A stretch of DNA of 48,471 bases from an uncultured Ruminiclostridium sp. (lineage in GTDB: Bacteria > Bacillota > Clostridia > Oscillospirales > Ruminococcaceae), in contig CAJTTE010000020.1 in assembly GCA_910579265.1 (NCBI GenBank), positions 1 to 48,471 of the forward strand, given 5' to 3'. The translations under genes were made by a program, and so were the position numbers. This document shows positions 9,365 through 17,815 of the stretch, one piece after another. The notes beneath the pieces were generated by a model. It did not search any database. It saw only the letters and a program-made list of their open reading frames with translations, and was not told where the DNA came from. Positions within the stretch are counted from its first letter, which is position 1; each line of letters begins with the position of its first letter.

Positions 9365-9407
9365 AAACCGCTTTGCAAGGCTCGATTGGCTTAGCAAAGC
9401 GGTTTTC
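9365..9407. terminator. Bidirectional terminator between convergent units
   Basis: AAACCGCTTTGC (9365-9376) pairs exactly with GCAAAGCGGTTT (9394-9405). T runs or A runs flank it, so it could serve the plus-strand surface region and the minus-strand gene ending at 9496. The 9223-9364 stretch also holds two weaker inverted repeats (AACCCG...CGGGTT near 9273-9292; TTAAAATTTCCG...CGGTAATTTTAA near 9299-9325) but no gene. Confidence 0.75.
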
Positions 9408-9495
9408 ATATGATTTACAAAGCAGGTTTTTTCTGAAAATTTAAAAAAGCTTGTTTTGTACAGAAGAAATTGTTTTTGTACTATTCAATGCATAA

Positions 9496-10461
9496 TCAGA
9501 ATGCCCGTAAACCTTTGAGCATTCTGATAACATAAACAGAACTGTCAATCACCTTGTTTTTTCCTCTCCAAGCATTTGAAAGTATAAAGTCAAACTTTTT
9601 CGGAAATTCCCAAAGCCCGTCTTCATTCGCCTGTGATATTATATAATCATAATATTTTTCCCTGTATGCTGACCAGCTATGGAATTGCGAAATAATCGAC
9701 AGCGCTCTAATCCAGTGCCAAAAGTCTCTGCTATCTCTGTTTTGTGCAGTAATGGGAATCATATCAGAGGGTTTATTGTTATAAACATACCCAAGGCCTT
9801 CGGCTTCATTCATAAAATGATCAACCAGTGCTTTATCAGTTACCGCATCAATGTATGAACAGTTATCATCGGGAGTTAATAATAAAAGGCTGTAATAATT
9901 AAAAGGCGCTATCGGTCGCTTTGTGTAAAAACCAAAGCAGTCATTGATAGCCTCGATATTTTTATTCCGGTCATATGTTCCATCCGCGAAAGATACTTTA
10001 GCAATATGGATCCATTGTTGCCGCTGATTCTGTAATACAGGATCATCCTTATCGATCAGTGAAAGCATTGCCGCGCTTACGAGCGGTACAAACATTTTAG
10101 AATACCAAAGCGGATGATCCTGTTTTTCGTACTGATTCCACTCTTCTTCATTGTTTAACACTTTTACAAGATAATCCGCGACTCTCTTTAAACAGATATG
10201 TTCTTTATCAAGTCCAAAGGATAATAATTTTCTGATAACGGCTTCTGTATATCCGTGAAACGGTTTCCAAAATCCGCGTTCATTTTGAGTTGCCTCATAG
10301 GTTTTTATATAACGATGATTGCAAACCTGTTCATATAAGTTATGATATTCGGAATCATTTGATGTAATGCCTTTAAATTCTTTTAATAAAACAAAACGGG
10401 GAATAGGTTCGGGAGACATGTCTAACAAGGCATTTACCGAGTCATTGACTTTGGTCTTCAT
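9496..10461 (-). CDS. Uncharacterised helical protein, ~321 residues
   Basis: I do not recognise this family with certainty. The protein is soluble, rich in Trp, Tyr and helix-forming residues, with no signal peptide or membrane segment. Repeated patterns such as RGFWKPFHGYTEA, HPLWYSKMFVPL, SRDFWHWIRAL and DGLWEFPKKFDF, spaced by helices, suggest an alpha/alpha-barrel of the prenyltransferase/squalene-cyclase or glycosidase type; catalytic residues cannot be assigned. GGAGGT at 10471-10476 serves either TTG 10464 or ATG 10461; the ATG is chosen. It stands alone, with its stop ~90 bp from a bidirectional hairpin. Base composition is AT-richer than the neighbouring pyrE, hinting at transfer. 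The unknown gene at 33.7 kb has a similar helical look, but no clear homology is visible by eye. Confidence 0.8.
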   Translation of the reverse strand: MKTKVNDSVNALLDMSPEPIPRFVLLKEFKGITSNDSEYHNLYEQVCNHRYIKTYEATQNERGFWKPFHGYTEAVIRKLLSFGLDKEHICLKRVADYLVKVLNNEEEWNQYEKQDHPLWYSKMFVPLVSAAMLSLIDKDDPVLQNQRQQWIHIAKVSFADGTYDRNKNIEAINDCFGFYTKRPIAPFNYYSLLLLTPDDNCSYIDAVTDKALVDHFMNEAEGLGYVYNNKPSDMIPITAQNRDSRDFWHWIRALSIISQFHSWSAYREKYYDYIISQANEDGLWEFPKKFDFILSNAWRGKNKVIDSSVYVIRMLKGLRAF

Positions 10462-10626
10462 CAAATTTTTACCTCCGTTTTATAACTTAATAATATAGAG
10501 AAATAAGTCGAACATGAAGTTCAACCTCGCGAAATTGAGAGCGTATTAGCTGCCCGCCTTGCAGGCTGTGATATTGTGATCAAATAGATTTTATATCTCG
10601 TTTCAAACTTCGAAATGAAAGGGGTC

Positions 10627-10657
10627 TTAGGGGGAAACCATCAGGGTTTCCCCCTAA
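10627..10657 (-). terminator. Strong GC-rich hairpin downstream of tRNA-Pro
   Basis: TTAGGGGGAAACC (10627-10639) pairs exactly with GGTTTCCCCCTAA (10645-10657). It is the second hairpin after the tRNA on the minus strand; the following sequence is not T-rich, so it may act in RNA processing or as a backup. Confidence 0.6.
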
Positions 10658-10668
10658 ATCATAAACAA

Positions 10669-10704
10669 AAACCTCCGATTTTGCAAAAGCAAAATAAGAG
10701 GTTT
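10669..10704 (-). terminator. Rho-independent terminator of tRNA-Pro
   Basis: On the minus strand AAACCTC...ATTTTGC pairs with GCAAAAT...GAGGTTT around a TTTT loop, followed by T residues. It starts 3 nt after the CCA end of the tRNA. Confidence 0.8.
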
Positions 10705-10706
10705 GC

Positions 10707-10783
10707 TGGTCGAGGCGACGTGATTTGAACACGCGACCTCTGCGTCCCGAACGCAGCGCTCTACCAAGCTGAGCCACGCCTCG
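10707..10783 (-). tRNA. tRNA-Pro (anticodon CGG), CCA encoded
   Basis: The minus strand folds into a standard cloverleaf. The acceptor CGAGGCG pairs with CGCCTCG; the D arm is GCTC...GAGC with AGCTTGGTA; the anticodon stem is CTGCG/CGCAG with loop TTCGGGA, giving anticodon CGG; the T arm is GCGTG/CACGT with loop TTCAAAT. The 3' ACCA is encoded (plus-strand TGGT at 10707-10710). CGG reads the CCG proline codon. Confidence 0.95.
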
Positions 10784-11049
10784 ACTGTAAAAGTTTTTTA
10801 CCGCAAATTTTAAAGCGGTTAAACAGTTTTTTACCAAGATACCTGCTCAACAAAACCGCCTTAACAGTGCGAAATCAAAGAAAATGTGCCGCAAACGGCT
10901 CCGTAATGCGCTCCAACAGCTCTATGCGGTCAAATGCAGCGCTTGAGCCACTGTCCGATATAACGGCATTATCCGCCGTATCCGGAAATATTACCAAGCT
11001 GCGGTTAAAAGTCGAAAATGGTCAAAAAAGGTAAACAAAACCTCGCTTT

Positions 11050-11706
11050 TTATTCGACTCCGTAACGTTCACGGTACTCATTCATTGCATTCAGATACTC
11101 TCGGCCTTCAATAATCCCATTTTCAATGGCGGCAATTATATCCTTGATCGTAACAATAGAGTAAACTTTGATCCCGAAGTCGCGATAGACTTCCTGAACC
11201 GCTGAAAGATCGCTGTTTAAACCCTTTTCCATGCGATCGACGGTAATCACCATTGCTTCGATTTTAACATCGGCAGCCTGATTAAGCTTCGGGAGCACTT
11301 CTCGAAGAGCTTTTCCGCTGGTCATTACGTCTTCTATTATTACTATGCGGTCACCGTTTTCGGGCTGTCTGCCCACAAACATCCCGCCTTCTCCGTGATC
11401 CTTGACCTCCTTGCGGTCAAAGCAGTAAAACATATCTTTACCGTACTTGTTATAAAGCGCGGTAACCGCGCTCACCGCCAACGGTACTCCTTTATATGCC
11501 GGCCCGAAAAGGATATCGGCCTCAAAGCCGTTTTCATTGATACAATCAGCATAAAAACCGCCGAGACGAGCAATCTGACCGCCGGTCATATATTTTCCCG
11601 CATTGATAAAATAAGGAGCCTTTCTGCCGCTTTTAAGAGTAAAATCCCCGAATGTAAGAACTCCGCTCTCGCTCATAAATTTAATAAAATCTTCCTTATA
11701 GGTCAT
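11050..11706 (-). CDS. pyrE: Orotate phosphoribosyltransferase
   Basis: 218 residues. The enzyme joins orotate and PRPP to form OMP in de novo pyrimidine synthesis, in the cytoplasm. The PRPP-binding signature is plain in IVIIEDVMTSGKALRE, the flexible catalytic loop is around RKEVKDHGEGG, and FGPAYKGVPLA is the N-terminal substrate motif. Length is normal for the family. A TTG at 11712 is in frame but sits only 2 nt from the AGGGGG ribosome binding site; the ATG at 11706 has ideal spacing and is chosen. A promoter with 17-bp spacing lies upstream. It is transcribed alone here, not with other pyr genes, and away from dnaX. Confidence 0.96.
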   Translation of the reverse strand: MTYKEDFIKFMSESGVLTFGDFTLKSGRKAPYFINAGKYMTGGQIARLGGFYADCINENGFEADILFGPAYKGVPLAVSAVTALYNKYGKDMFYCFDRKEVKDHGEGGMFVGRQPENGDRIVIIEDVMTSGKALREVLPKLNQAADVKIEAMVITVDRMEKGLNSDLSAVQEVYRDFGIKVYSIVTIKDIIAAIENGIIEGREYLNAMNEYRERYGVE

Positions 11707-11739
11707 AGCCAAAGCCCCCTATCGATCAATTACCTAAAT

Positions 11740-11768
11740 ATTTTATCATAAATTTTCCCGAATTGCAA
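11740..11768 (-). promoter_or_regulatory. pyrE promoter
   Basis: On the minus strand TTGCAA (11768-11763) and TAAAAT (11745-11740) are 17 bp apart, about 34 bp before the pyrE ATG. The leader is too short for a PyrR-type attenuator. Confidence 0.6.
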
Positions 11769-12113
11769 TAGGTTAGAAAAATTTTTTTTGCAGCCGTGCG
11801 GCAGAAATTACATAAACGGCAAAAGAAGTCTCAGGATATCAAGATATCCTTCAGGATCAATTTAACGTTTTTCGGATCGAGATCATATTTTATTCCGAAA
11901 AAATCTATTCCGGCACAATATTTAAAATCAAAGTGTATAACACAGGATATTTCGCATCAGTGCTTTGTATCCGGATGTTAATGTGAGTAAAGGAGGGGCG
12001 GGGAAATAACATAGGATATACGCCGGAGTCCATGTAAATATTTGTGGGCTATCTGAGACGATCTTTTTAGTTCGGGTTTATCAAAATTATATTTCCTATT
12101 CTTAAAATACCTC

Positions 12114-12142
12114 TTGATTTTTTTAAAGAAATGGGTTATAAT
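12114..12142 (+). promoter_or_regulatory. Promoter of SRP RNA
   Basis: TTGATT (12114-12119) and TATAAT (12137-12142) are 17 bp apart. The predicted start near 12149 matches the 5' side of the SRP RNA. The 11769-12113 stretch upstream holds no convincing gene. Confidence 0.75.
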
Positions 12143-12149
12143 AATATGC

Positions 12150-12368
12150 AATAGATTTTCATGCGGGAGAAAGTGTCTCCGCGGGTTAAAAGGCCGTTAG
12201 GATTTGGCGGCAGTTATAGTTTTTGAGCCTTTGATTACGGAGCAGGAAGCCCTGCTCAAGACGGTGCCGTGAACCATGTCAGGCGGGGAACCGAGCAGCA
12301 TTAAGCGGATTTCCGACTGTGAGCAGGTAACCTACTCCGTAATGAGAGGCTCATAGCATAATAATACA
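12150..12368 (+). ncRNA. ffs: Signal recognition particle RNA, Firmicutes large type
   Basis: The conserved SRP domain IV is recognisable: CCGTGAACCATGTCAGG then CGGGGAACCGAGCAGCATTAAG, the binding site for the Ffh protein. The long helix is closed by GAGCCTTTGATTACGGAG pairing with CTCCGTAATGAGAGGCTC. A 5' Alu-like domain precedes it (GGGAGA...TCTCC hairpin and GCC...GGC near 12165-12215). This makes it the long Bacillus/Clostridium form. Location immediately upstream of dnaX is the usual Firmicutes arrangement. Exact ends are estimated from the promoter and the closing helix. Confidence 0.93.
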
Positions 12369-12402
12369 GTGGTTCAGCTGTTTGGAAGGAGGAAAACGTC
12401 CG

Positions 12403-14307
12403 ATGTATCTGGCCTTATACAGAAAATACCGTCCCCGTACATTTGACGACGTTATTTCTCAGGAGCATATTACAACCACACTAAGAAATCAGATCATATC
12501 GGGTCAGATAGCACATGCCTATCTTTTTACGGGAACGCGCGGAACAGGAAAGACCTCCTGCGCCAAAATAATGGCCAAGGCCGTAAACTGTCTTTCTCCG
12601 GTAAACGGCAGCCCCTGCGGGCATTGCGACAGTTGCAGAGCGATAAGCGAAGGCTCTACCGACATAATAGAGATAGACGCGGCGTCCAATAACGGGGTGG
12701 ACAGCATAAGACAGATCCGGGATGAAGTGATTTATACTCCGATAGACTGCAAATACAAGGTATATATAATAGACGAAGTCCATATGCTGACGGGAGCAGC
12801 TTTTAATGCGCTGCTCAAGACTCTTGAGGAGCCTCCGGAGCATGTTATTTTTATTTTGGCAACAACGGAATATTATAAAGTTCCGGCTACCATACTTTCG
12901 AGATGTCAGCAGTTTTTATTTTCAAAGATAGATCCCGGAAAATCGGCTTTGCGCCTGTCGGATATCGCGGAAAAGGAAGGTATAAAGCTTACCGCCGATG
13001 CCGCCGCACTTATTTCAAGACTTTCCGACGGGGCAATGCGCGATGCGCTTTCTCTTCTGGATCAGTGCATATCATCAGGGGGAGAGATCAACGAGGAAGC
13101 GGTAAGGCGATGCAGCGGCTCGGCTGACAGCGGTTATCTGTTCGCGGTATCCGAAGCGGCGATAAAAAAAGCGCCGTCCCAAGCAATCGAGGTGCTGGAT
13201 AAGCTTATAAATAACGGTAAGGATCTAAGCCGCTTTATTGAAGAGCTGACTCTTCATTACCGGAACCTTATGCTGGCCAAGTCGGTGGGAACAGCTCTTA
13301 TAAAAGCTTCGGACGGAGATATAAAAAAATACTCGCAGCAGTGCGACGGATATTCCCTTGAAGAAATAATGCATCACATCGACCTTATTTCCGACAGCCT
13401 CGATAATATTAACCGCATGAAGCAGACGGGTCAGGCGCGGCTTCTTACCGAGCAGCTTTTAATAAGGCTCACCGTGCCCGGACTTTCAGATTATCCCGCT
13501 GCGTTGGCGGCCAGGCTGGGAGCTTTGGAAATCAAGATGGATAACATGTCGAAGGGCATAATAAAAGAGCGTGTTGTTCACAGCGCGGCGTCAGCAGGAG
13601 AGAAGTACGCATCCGATGAAGAAGATATGCTGCCCGGGCTCAGGCCGGGCACAAATCCCGGAGAGTCGCAGGAAGAGCGGCAGACGGCTCCGAGCAGTGA
13701 TATCATTATTTCTGCGGAGGATCACGGCACAGCTCCGGATAAATCCGGGTCTTCAGGGACGGATACGGTATATGAAGAGCCGGGGGAAATACCTTTGCCT
13801 TTGCCGCCGGTTACAGGTATAGATGATTCTGAGAATTTTACCGCTGCTGCGGATATAAATCCGGTTGGTGAATACACAGCCGAGACGGGCAGCTTATCCG
13901 CCCCCCCATTGAATATTGCCGATAATAATACTGACGGGAGCGCTTATGACGCGGCGGTATGTGAAACGGACTTTGAGCTTCCCGACAATGTTCCTATACT
14001 TCCTCAGTGGAACGATATCATTTCGGCGCTTCCTTCCTCTTCGGGAAGGCTTTTGAAAAAATCGACGGCTTATCTTTACGGAGGTAAGATTTACGTAAGC
14101 GCCTCTACTTCGGCCAAAACGGTTCTTGAAAACAAAATAAAGGCTGCGGCTCTTCGGGAAAAAGCGGCGGAAATAATGGGAGAAAGCCTGGATATTTTTC
14201 TTTTAAGGGAGCGTTCGGTTTCTGAGGAGAAGAAAGAGGATAAAATAACACCGTTTCTTGACAGAGCCCGGGAAATGGGTATTGAAGTAACGTTAAAGGA
14301 CAGATAA
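12403..14307 (+). CDS. dnaX: DNA polymerase III subunit gamma/tau
   Basis: 634 residues. This is the clamp-loader ATPase that connects the replicative polymerases at the fork. The start MYLALYRKYRPRTFDDV is typical. Walker A is GTRGTGKTS, the zinc-binding cysteines lie in a C...CGHC..C cluster at about residues 65-80, and the Walker B/DEAD-like motif is IIDEVHML; domain III and an acidic linker precede the tau C-terminal domain. An upstream TTG in frame overlaps the AAGGAGG at about 12385-12391, so the ATG at 12403 is the start. ybaB and recR follow within 25 bp and 1 bp, the conserved dnaX-ybaB-recR cluster. A run of seven A at codons ~253-255 is noted but lies too early to make a normal gamma form. 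Confidence 0.97.
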   Translation: MYLALYRKYRPRTFDDVISQEHITTTLRNQIISGQIAHAYLFTGTRGTGKTSCAKIMAKAVNCLSPVNGSPCGHCDSCRAISEGSTDIIEIDAASNNGVDSIRQIRDEVIYTPIDCKYKVYIIDEVHMLTGAAFNALLKTLEEPPEHVIFILATTEYYKVPATILSRCQQFLFSKIDPGKSALRLSDIAEKEGIKLTADAAALISRLSDGAMRDALSLLDQCISSGGEINEEAVRRCSGSADSGYLFAVSEAAIKKAPSQAIEVLDKLINNGKDLSRFIEELTLHYRNLMLAKSVGTALIKASDGDIKKYSQQCDGYSLEEIMHHIDLISDSLDNINRMKQTGQARLLTEQLLIRLTVPGLSDYPAALAARLGALEIKMDNMSKGIIKERVVHSAASAGEKYASDEEDMLPGLRPGTNPGESQEERQTAPSSDIIISAEDHGTAPDKSGSSGTDTVYEEPGEIPLPLPPVTGIDDSENFTAAADINPVGEYTAETGSLSAPPLNIADNNTDGSAYDAAVCETDFELPDNVPILPQWNDIISALPSSSGRLLKKSTAYLYGGKIYVSASTSAKTVLENKIKAAALREKAAEIMGESLDIFLLRERSVSEEKKEDKITPFLDRAREMGIEVTLKDR

Positions 14308-14331
14308 AATTTAATAAAAGGAGATAGTAAA

Positions 14332-14682
14332 ATGAGAGCAAGATTACCACAGGAGTATCAGAACAAGGGCGCGGCGAATATGAATCAGATGATCAAGCAG
14401 GCGCAGAAGATGCAGGATGATATTGCGGAGGTTCAGGCCAAGCTTGAGGAGACCGATTTTACGGTTTCCGCAGGAGGTGGAATGATCGAGCTGACAATGA
14501 CCGGAGGAAAGAAGCTCAAATCGGTCAAGCTCAACCCCGACTGTATCGATAAGGACAGTCCGGAGGATCTGGAGGATATTATCATAGCGGGAGTAAACGC
14601 AATTCTCGAAAAGGTCGATGAGGAGAGCGCCAAGGAAATGGAAAAGGTGACGGGCGGAATCAATATGCCCGGTCTGTTCTGA
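14332..14682 (+). CDS. ybaB: YbaB/EbfC family nucleoid-associated protein
   Basis: 116 residues. A small DNA-binding dimer thought to work with RecR and the replisome. The N-terminal helix MNQMIKQAQKMQDDIAEVQ, the core TDFTVSAGGGMIELTMTGG and the C-terminal GGINMPGLF are typical. It has a 16-residue extension before the usual MNQMIKQ start; the ATG at 14332 has a good AAGGAGA site, so the extension is probably real. It lies between dnaX and recR, with the recR ATG one base after its stop. Confidence 0.95.
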   Translation: MRARLPQEYQNKGAANMNQMIKQAQKMQDDIAEVQAKLEETDFTVSAGGGMIELTMTGGKKLKSVKLNPDCIDKDSPEDLEDIIIAGVNAILEKVDEESAKEMEKVTGGINMPGLF

Positions 14683-14683
14683 T

Positions 14684-15283
14684 ATGGCCGAATATAATCC
14701 TCTTCCTCTTCTTCTGGTATCGGAGCAGTTGGCGAAGCTTCCGGGAATAGGCATGAAAAGCGCGGGGCGTCTGGCGTATCATATTTTGAATATGCCGGTA
14801 GAACAGGTGGAGGAATTTTCCCAGACCATACTTAAAGCCCGGAAATCGGTGGGGTTTTGTAAAATATGTCAGAATTTTACAGAACAGGAGATATGCTCAG
14901 TATGCGCAGACGAAGGAAGAGATAAAAGCGTCATATGCGTGGTCGAATCGCCTAAGGATGTATCCGCTTTTGAACGGACCGGAGGCTTCGAGGGATCTTA
15001 TCATGTCCTGCACGGCCTTCTGTCCCCCACGGATGGCATAACTCCCGACGATATACGTATAAGGGAGCTTATGGCAAGGCTGAGCGGAGACGTTGAGGAG
15101 GTAATAATGGCTACCAACCCAACGATCGAAGGGGAGACCACCGCTTCGTATATAGGAAGACTTATAAAGCCTCTGGGTATAAAGGTAACGAGACTTGCTT
15201 ACGGACTTCCTGCGGGAAGCATGCTGGAATACGCCGATGAAGTTACCTTGCAGAGGGCGCTGGAAAACAGGAATGAGCTTTAA
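14684..15283 (+). CDS. recR: Recombination mediator RecR
   Basis: 199 residues, the usual RecR length. It loads RecA with RecO at gaps. The helix-hairpin-helix LAKLPGIGMKSAGRLAYHIL is at the N-terminus, a C4 zinc finger follows in FCKICQNFTEQEICSVC, then the Toprim domain with ICVVESPKDV, and the C-terminal VTRLAYGLPAGSMLEYAD. It starts one base after ybaB, so translation is coupled. Confidence 0.97.
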   Translation: MAEYNPLPLLLVSEQLAKLPGIGMKSAGRLAYHILNMPVEQVEEFSQTILKARKSVGFCKICQNFTEQEICSVCADEGRDKSVICVVESPKDVSAFERTGGFEGSYHVLHGLLSPTDGITPDDIRIRELMARLSGDVEEVIMATNPTIEGETTASYIGRLIKPLGIKVTRLAYGLPAGSMLEYADEVTLQRALENRNEL

Positions 15284-15290
15284 TGTAAAA

Positions 15291-15375
15291 AAGAAATACA
15301 AATCTGTTTAAGCCGGGGCAATGCCGGACGGTCCGAGAAACTACGGCCGCCCCCGCCGGGGTAATGTATTTCTCT
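15291..15375 (+). promoter_or_regulatory. Structured leader element upstream of guaB, class unknown
   Basis: AGAAATACA (15292-15300) pairs with TGTATTTCT (15365-15373), closing a 64-nt GC-rich insert in an otherwise AT-rich stretch. Inside are a CCCC-GCC-GGGG hairpin (about 15351-15361) and CGGTCCG facing CGGCCG. No T-tract follows, so it is not a simple terminator of recR. It lies 77 bp before guaB. It does not match the purine riboswitch core. GGTCCGAGA recalls a conserved piece of the ykkC class, but the rest of that motif is missing. Confidence 0.45.
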
Positions 15376-15451
15376 GTAAACGACAGGTATTTTAATAATC
15401 AATAACAATAAAACCACAGGTTAAAGCAGTGCTAAGAAAGGACTGGTAGTT

Positions 15452-16954
15452 ATGGCTAAAATTTACACCGAACCCTCCCATACATTCGGGGAATATCTCC
15501 TTGTACCGGGGTACAGCTCAGACAAATGTATCCCCGCCAATGTTTCCCTTAAAACGCCGGCAGTTAAATTTAAAAAGGGAGAGACACCCTCTATTTCCAT
15601 GAACATACCCTTGGTTTCCGCGATCATGCAGTCGGTATCAGACGATAAGATGGCGGTGGCGCTCGCAAAGGAGGGCGGTATAAGCTTTATTTTCGGTTCT
15701 CAGTCCGTTGAGTCCGAAGCGGATATGGTCAGGAAGGTAAAGGCGTATAAAGCGGGCTATGTAAAGAGCGACAGCAACTTAAGCCCCGAAATGACACTTC
15801 AGGACGTGCTTGATCTTAAGGCAAAAACGGGACATTCTACCATGCCCGTAACCGAGGACGGCACAGCCGATACCAAAATGGTGGGTATTGTTACGGGAAG
15901 AGATTACCGCGTTTCAAGGATGTCGCCGGACGTTAAGGTCAAGGAGTTTATGACGCCCTTTGACAAGCTTGTAACCGCTCCCGAGGGAACTACCTTAAAG
16001 GAAGCAAACGATATTATCTGGGATCATAAGCTTAACTCGCTTCCCATAATTGACCGCGAAGGAAGGCTCGTTTATTTCGTGTTCAGAAAGGATTATGAAA
16101 GCCATAAGAGTAATCAGAATGAGCTTCTGGACGGAGCAAAGCGTTATGTAGTGGGAGCCGGAATAAATACACGAGACTATGCACAGCGTGTTCCCGCTCT
16201 GGTTGAAGCGGGGGCGGACGTGCTTTGTATAGACAGCTCCGAGGGCTATTCCGACTGGCAGAAATTTACTATTCAATGGATAAGAGATCATTACGGGGAT
16301 TCGGTTAAGGTAGGCGCAGGCAATGTAGTAAGCAGAGAGGGATTCCGTTTTCTTGCCGAATGCGGAGCCGATTTTATAAAGGTCGGCATAGGAGGAGGCT
16401 CCATATGCATTACAAGAGAGCAGAAGGGAATAGGAAGAGGACAGGCTACGGCTCTTATAGAGGTCTGCGAGGAACGTGACAGATATTATGAGGAAACAGG
16501 CGTTTATATTCCTGTTTGCAGCGACGGCGGTATAGTTCACGATTATCATATCACACTGGCCCTTGCCATGGGAGCAGATTTTATAATGCTTGGCCGTTAT
16601 TTCAGCCGTTTTGACGAATCTCCCACCAATAAGATCATGCTTAACGGTACATATGTCAAGGAATACTGGGGTGAAGGCTCTAACCGTGCAAGAAACTGGC
16701 AGCGTTACGATATGGGCGGAGACAGCAAGCTCTCTTTCGAAGAGGGAGTTGACAGCTATGTTCCATATGCCGGAAGTCTTAAAGACAACGTAAACCGCAC
16801 TCTTTCAAAGGTGCGTTCTACCATGTGCAACTGCGGCTGTCTCTCGATCCGTGAGCTTCAGGAGAAGGCGGTGCTTACCCTTGTATCCTCCACGAGTATC
16901 GTGGAAGGCGGTTCTCATGATGTGATTCTTAAGGATAGTCAGGCGAGAAACTGA
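15452..16954 (+). CDS. guaB: Inosine-5'-monophosphate dehydrogenase
   Basis: 500 residues. It oxidises IMP to XMP with NAD+, the committed step to GMP. The catalytic loop is IKVGIGGGSICITREQKG with nucleophile Cys319. Two CBS domains occupy about 105-220 (MTLQDVLDLKAKTGHSTMPV and FMTPFDKLVTAPEG). The flap region carries WQRYDMGGDSKLSFEEGVD. The C-terminal CNCGCLSIRELQEKA and sequence style resemble a clostridial subgroup of slightly longer IMPDHs. A structured leader precedes it and a wobble-rich terminator follows. Confidence 0.96.
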   Translation: MAKIYTEPSHTFGEYLLVPGYSSDKCIPANVSLKTPAVKFKKGETPSISMNIPLVSAIMQSVSDDKMAVALAKEGGISFIFGSQSVESEADMVRKVKAYKAGYVKSDSNLSPEMTLQDVLDLKAKTGHSTMPVTEDGTADTKMVGIVTGRDYRVSRMSPDVKVKEFMTPFDKLVTAPEGTTLKEANDIIWDHKLNSLPIIDREGRLVYFVFRKDYESHKSNQNELLDGAKRYVVGAGINTRDYAQRVPALVEAGADVLCIDSSEGYSDWQKFTIQWIRDHYGDSVKVGAGNVVSREGFRFLAECGADFIKVGIGGGSICITREQKGIGRGQATALIEVCEERDRYYEETGVYIPVCSDGGIVHDYHITLALAMGADFIMLGRYFSRFDESPTNKIMLNGTYVKEYWGEGSNRARNWQRYDMGGDSKLSFEEGVDSYVPYAGSLKDNVNRTLSKVRSTMCNCGCLSIRELQEKAVLTLVSSTSIVEGGSHDVILKDSQARN

Positions 16955-16993
16955 TCAGCCGATTATTTTCCGAAAATTATATTTTGATCTAAT

Positions 16994-17029
16994 AGGGGTC
17001 GCTCTTTCAGGAGTGATCTCTGTTTTTTT
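16994..17029 (+). terminator. guaB terminator
   Basis: AGGGGTCGCTCT (16994-17005) pairs along its full length with GGAGTGATCTCT (17010-17021), using four G-T wobbles, around a TTCA loop. Seven T follow. Confidence 0.85.
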
Positions 17030-17089
17030 GCAGCTTCGGCAAAAAAACAACCGCCTGAGCCGACGGAATAAAAAGCTTAAAAGCTTTAG

Positions 17090-17815
17090 AATAACAGTAA
17101 GATTAAGCTGCGGAAGAAGGGAGAGCTTATTTTTATGTTTTAGAACATTTTGCATATTTGGAGGAATCGATTCGATTTTATGGTATAATAACCTCAAACG
17201 AAGTAAAGAGGAAGAAATTATTTTAATGTTTGAGGACATTGTACCGGTTTAGAGGAATCGCTCCGCTTTGCTTCGCTCTTTTTATGGTATAATAACCTCA
17301 GACCGGGGAAAGAGGAAAAATTTATTTTGATGTCTGAGGACATTGTACCGGTTTAGAGGAATCGCTCCGCTTTGCTGCGCTCTTTTTATGGTATAATAAC
17401 CTCAAACGAAGTAAAGAGGAAGAAATTATTTTAATGTTTGAGGACATTGTACCGTTTTTGAGGAATCGCTCCGCTTTGCTTCGCTCTTTTTATGGTATAA
17501 TAACCTCAGACCGGGGAAAGAGGAAAAATTTATTTTGATGTTTGAGGACATTGTACCGGTTTAGAGGAATCACTCCGCCTTGCTTTGCTCTTTTTATGGT
17601 ATAATAACCTCAGACCGGGGAAAGAGGAAGAAATTATTTTAATGTTTGAGAACATTATACCGTTTTAAAGGAAGCGTTCGCTTCGCTCGCTCTTTTTATG
17701 GTATAACAACCTTAGATCGTGGAAGCATGGAGGTTTTATTCCGATGTATGGGAAGATCGTACCGTTTTAAATAAAGCGTTTGCTTAATTCGCTTTTTCAT
17801 ACGGTATAAAATGAA
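17090..17815 (+). repeat. Tandem array of 104-bp structured units
   Basis: The sequence TGGTATAATAACCTC recurs at 17181, 17285, 17389, 17493, 17597 and, less exactly, 17699 and ~17801: period 104 bp in the core, 102 bp at the decayed end. A half-decayed unit precedes the first. Within each unit GGTATAATAACCTCAAAC pairs with GTTTGAGGACATTGTACC 27 bp later, 16 of 18 positions, so each forms a long stem. In unit 2 the arms change together to CCTCAGAC and GTCTGAGG, a compensatory change. A linker GAGGAATCGCTCCGCTTTGC joins units. Each unit also holds TATGGTATAAT, an extended -10. The array lies between the guaB terminator and a convergent gene. Tiny ORFs across it are not conserved. Confidence 0.95.

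Noticed and set aside
11796..11981. 61-codon plus-strand ORF upstream of the SRP RNA
   Set aside because: No ribosome binding site and a composition like the surrounding non-coding DNA.
13158..13180. Programmed frameshift in dnaX at a run of seven A
   Set aside because: It lies near codon 254, before domain III is complete, so a -1 shift would not give a working gamma subunit; no stimulatory stem was seen.
15291..15375. Purine, ZTP or guanidine-I riboswitch before guaB
   Set aside because: Only short pieces resemble those classes (GGTCCGAGA; CCGCC-GGGG). The conserved cores are missing, so no class is assigned.
17090..17815. CRISPR array
   Set aside because: The whole 104-bp unit is repeated; there are no unique spacers of constant length and no cas genes.
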